Part shown: piece by piece, positions 61,994 through 64,000 of the stretch | Position numbering within the stretch: the first letter of the stretch is position 1 | How the letters are laid out: each line of letters begins with the position of its first letter | From: Sinorhizobium fredii NGR234 | GTDB lineage: Bacteria; Pseudomonadota; Alphaproteobacteria; Rhizobiales; Rhizobiaceae | Length of the DNA stretch: 64,000 nt | Direction of reading: 5' to 3' | NCBI RefSeq assembly: GCF_000018545.1 | Contig: NC_012587.1 | Location: 3,556,001-3,620,000, forward strand | The notes under the pieces: generated by a model | What the model was told of the DNA's origin: nothing | Seen by the model: the letters and a program-made list of their open reading frames with translations, nothing else | The model's database searches: none | Made by a program: the position numbers and the translations under genes

Positions 61994-63203
61994 AGCGCCG
62001 GATCCATTCCGCCTCGATCCTGGTCATCCAGTCCGGGTGCGGTTCTTCGAGCGCCGGCCCGAGTTCGTTGGGCTTCAGGGTAGCGATGCCGAGGTCCAGA
62101 CGTTCGAAGGCGGATCGATCCTCGGCCGAAAGCTTTGCCAGCGAAAGGACTGTCGGGTCGCCCCAGATCTTCGGATCCTGCTTGCGCAGCTGCGCTTCGG
62201 GCGAAAGCAGGAAGTCGGCAAGCACCAGCGCGCCGGCCTTGGCGGTGGCGTTATAGGGAATGGCGAGAAAATGCGTGTTGCCCAGCGTACCGCCGGAAAA
62301 GACGAAGGAGCGCACCGTGTCCGGGAGCTCGCCATTGGCGATTGCGGAGGAGGCTTCCGCCGGGTTGAAGGCGAAGATGATGTCGAGCTCGCCGTCGGCG
62401 AGCTTCTGCTTCATGTCGGGATAGTTCTGCGGATAGGCCTTGCCCTGCCGCCACAGGAGCGGCGTCAGCTTGTCGAGATAGGCGAACAGGGGCGCAACAT
62501 CCGCAGCGAAGGTCGCCTCGTCGACCGGCCCTAGCAGCCTGGTCCGGTCGCCGATCAGCTCGATCAACACCTGCTTCAGGAAGGACGTGCCGGTGAAATC
62601 CGGGGGCTGCGGATAGGAGAAGCGGCCCGGATTGGCCTCTGCCCATTTCAGGAGGCTTGCGGCCGAATCGGGCAGGTCGGCTTTCCGCGTTCGCGCCGAA
62701 TCGTGGAAGAACACCAGCTTGGCGCCGCCCCAGGGGCTCTCCAGCACCTCGGTCGGAATGGTGAAATCCTTAAGCACCGTCGGCTTGGTCTCGTGATCGA
62801 CATAGCGCCAGTTCGGCAGCTTCGTCGCCCAGCCGGGGCCGAAGAGAAGGCCTTCGCGCTTCATCGCCGCAAAATTCTCGCCGTTGATCCAGATGAGATC
62901 GACGGCCCCGTCGTCGTTCTTCCCGGCCGCCTTTTCGGCGACGACGGTCGCCACTGCCTTCGCCGTGTCGTCGAGCTTCACGTGCACGACGTTAACCCCA
63001 TAGCGGGACTTCATTTCGCCGCCCGCCCAGCGAATATAGGCGTTGATGGGTTCGGAGCCGCCCCAGGCGTTGAAATAGACCGTCTGGCCCTTGGCGTCGG
63101 CGACGACGGCATCCCAATTGCCGGCATCGGTGGCGGAGACCTCGCCGGCAAGGCCAAGCGCCAGCATCGCCGCCAGGATGATTTTTCCTGCCCGTCCGGT
63201 CAT
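61977..63203 (-). CDS. ABC transporter substrate-binding protein (YnjB-like)
   Basis: 408 aa with signal peptide MTGRAGKIILAAMLALGLAG, likely cleaved before TDAGNW. YnjB-like blocks: VYFNAWGGSEPINAYIRWAG, VDLIWINGENFAAMKREGLL, ESPWGGAKLVFFHDSA, FTGTSFLKQVLIEL, IIFAFNPAEASSAIANG and DPKIWGDPTVLSLAKLS. It delivers an unknown solute to the fused permease. Nothing in the immediate neighbours names the solute. Confidence 0.84.
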   Translation of the reverse strand: MTGRAGKIILAAMLALGLAGEVSATDAGNWDAVVADAKGQTVYFNAWGGSEPINAYIRWAGGEMKSRYGVNVVHVKLDDTAKAVATVVAEKAAGKNDDGAVDLIWINGENFAAMKREGLLFGPGWATKLPNWRYVDHETKPTVLKDFTIPTEVLESPWGGAKLVFFHDSARTRKADLPDSAASLLKWAEANPGRFSYPQPPDFTGTSFLKQVLIELIGDRTRLLGPVDEATFAADVAPLFAYLDKLTPLLWRQGKAYPQNYPDMKQKLADGELDIIFAFNPAEASSAIANGELPDTVRSFVFSGGTLGNTHFLAIPYNATAKAGALVLADFLLSPEAQLRKQDPKIWGDPTVLSLAKLSAEDRSAFERLDLGIATLKPNELGPALEEPHPDWMTRIEAEWIRRYGAAN

Positions 63204-63333
63204 GTGGCTGTCGCTCCTCCCACCTCGCTGTCGGCCGAGGGTACGGCAAGGCCATGCCGCGTCAATGCGGGCCGCACCAGGCCGACGTCACGTTTCGGTG
63301 AAGCGCCCCGCCGGACGAGGCGAGCGCGGGGAC

Positions 63334-64000
63334 CTATGCCTTGGACCGGTGCGCCTCGAAGGCCAGCACGGCGCCGGCGAGATCCTCGAGGGCGGCGCCG
63401 ACCGATTTGAACAGCGTGATCTCGTCGGGCGCCGTGCGGCCGCGATGTGTGCCGCGGGCAAGCTCGAAAAGATCGGCGCGGATCGCCGCTTCCGTGATGA
63501 CGCCGGCTTTGAGCGGCTGGACGATGTCGCCGCCTTCGCTGAGCGCTCCGTCGCGCGTATCGACGAAGATGCTGGCGCGGGCGACGGCGCGATCGTCCGT
63601 TTCGCGCATCGTCGGCTTGAAGGCGCCGATCAGATCGAGATGGGCGCCGGGCTTCAGCCAGTCGCCGCGGATCAACGGCTCGGACGACAACGTCGCGCAG
63701 GAGATGATGTCCGCCTGGCGCGCGGCCGCCTCGAGATCCGTCGCCACCGAAACCGTGATGCCCTGAAGGTCGAGTTCCTTCGCGGTCGCCTCGGCCTTCC
63801 TCGGGTCGCGTCCCCAGATCGCGACGTCGCGGATGGGGCGGACGGAGGCATGCGCCTCAATGACATTGGCCGAAAGCCGCCCGGTGCCGACCATCAGGAG
63901 CCGGCTCGCATCGTCGCGCGCCAGGTAGCGGGCCGCGAGCGCCGAGGCCGCGGCGGTCCGGCGTGCCGTCAGCTCGCCGCCGTCGAGGATCGCCAGCAGC
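63334..64000 (-). CDS. Ornithine cyclodeaminase / mu-crystallin family protein (partial)
   Basis: The C-terminal 220 or so residues are present; the start lies beyond 64000. LLAILDGGELTARRTAAASA leads to DDASRLLMVGTGRLSANVIE (NAD-binding glycine loop), ISCATLSSEPLIRGDWLKPG, HLDLIGAFKPTMRETDD, and VFVDTRDGALSEGGDIVQP-like segments. These define the OCD/mu-crystallin family, which includes ornithine cyclodeaminase, alanine dehydrogenase and pyrroline-2-carboxylate reductase. The exact reaction cannot be fixed from the fragment. 130 bp separate it from the YnjB-like gene. Confidence 0.86.
   Translation of the reverse strand, partial: LLAILDGGELTARRTAAASALAARYLARDDASRLLMVGTGRLSANVIEAHASVRPIRDVAIWGRDPRKAEATAKELDLQGITVSVATDLEAAARQADIISCATLSSEPLIRGDWLKPGAHLDLIGAFKPTMRETDDRAVARASIFVDTRDGALSEGGDIVQPLKAGVITEAAIRADLFELARGTHRGRTAPDEITLFKSVGAALEDLAGAVLAFEAHRSKA

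Noticed and set aside
1..64000. Insertion sequences, prophage, integrons or tRNA genes
   Set aside because: No transposase, integrase or tRNA cloverleaf was recognised; repeats present are short palindromes without coding capacity.

Overview
The window is typical high-GC alphaproteobacterial chromosome, almost certainly Ensifer/Sinorhizobium or a very close Rhizobiaceae relative. The grounds are the gene sets chvI-chvG-hprK-manX-ptsH next to pckA, trpFBA-accD-folC, hisB-hisHAFE-coaA and actSR, together with rhizobial intergenic palindromes in many gaps. These identifications rest on motifs and gene order read from the sequence; no database search was run. I see no tRNA, rRNA, transposase, phage gene or CRISPR array.
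Layout. 1-7390 (+): the end of a UxaA-type dehydratase, an aldo/keto reductase, a three-part sugar ABC importer, a zinc dehydrogenase and an amidohydrolase-type lactonase. Together these look like a non-phosphorylative aldose pathway, perhaps for L-fucose. 7617-10454 (+): an intracellular PHB depolymerase, a DUF2852 protein and a YgjP-like metallopeptidase. 10756-15940 (+): trpF-trpB-trpA-accD-folC. 16245-28127 (-): divL, a tsaE-amgK fusion, murU, addB, addA and trxA. 28556-34519 (-): chvI, chvG, hprK, manX, ptsH and ahcY, with a perfect 26-bp palindrome in front of ahcY. 34853-38291 (+): pckA, arfB, a BON/LysM protein and alkB. 38500-43134 (-): hisB, a DUF2628 membrane protein, hisH, hisA, hisF, hisE, coaA. 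43429-46939 (+): hslV, a GNAT acetyltransferase, hslU, a DUF1402 protein. 47151-53500 (+): a cytochrome P450, a HyuA-like protein, malate synthase G. 53741-64000: an L,D-transpeptidase lipoprotein (-), mmcB (+), then on the minus strand a YnjBCD-like ABC transporter, hrpB, actS and actR, and finally the end of an ornithine cyclodeaminase-family gene.
How the genes fit together. ChvG/ChvI (envelope and acid sensing), the short HPr kinase/EIIA/HPr set (carbon status), PckA (gluconeogenesis), PhaZ (carbon store use), GlcB (glyoxylate use) and ActSR (redox control) make this a segment rich in central-carbon and stress control. The divL-tsaE/amgK-murU-addBA run places a cell-cycle pseudokinase, cell-wall sugar recycling and double-strand-break repair in one closely spaced minus-strand block.
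Most notable: the TsaE-AmgK fusion followed by MurU; the tyrosine in the H-box of DivL; an acetyltransferase overlapping both hslV and hslU; an AccD that has lost most of its zinc-ribbon cysteines; the ahcY palindrome; a four-copy 56-bp palindrome array with a 112-bp higher-order period; and a transporter of unknown substrate coupled by overlaps to hrpB.
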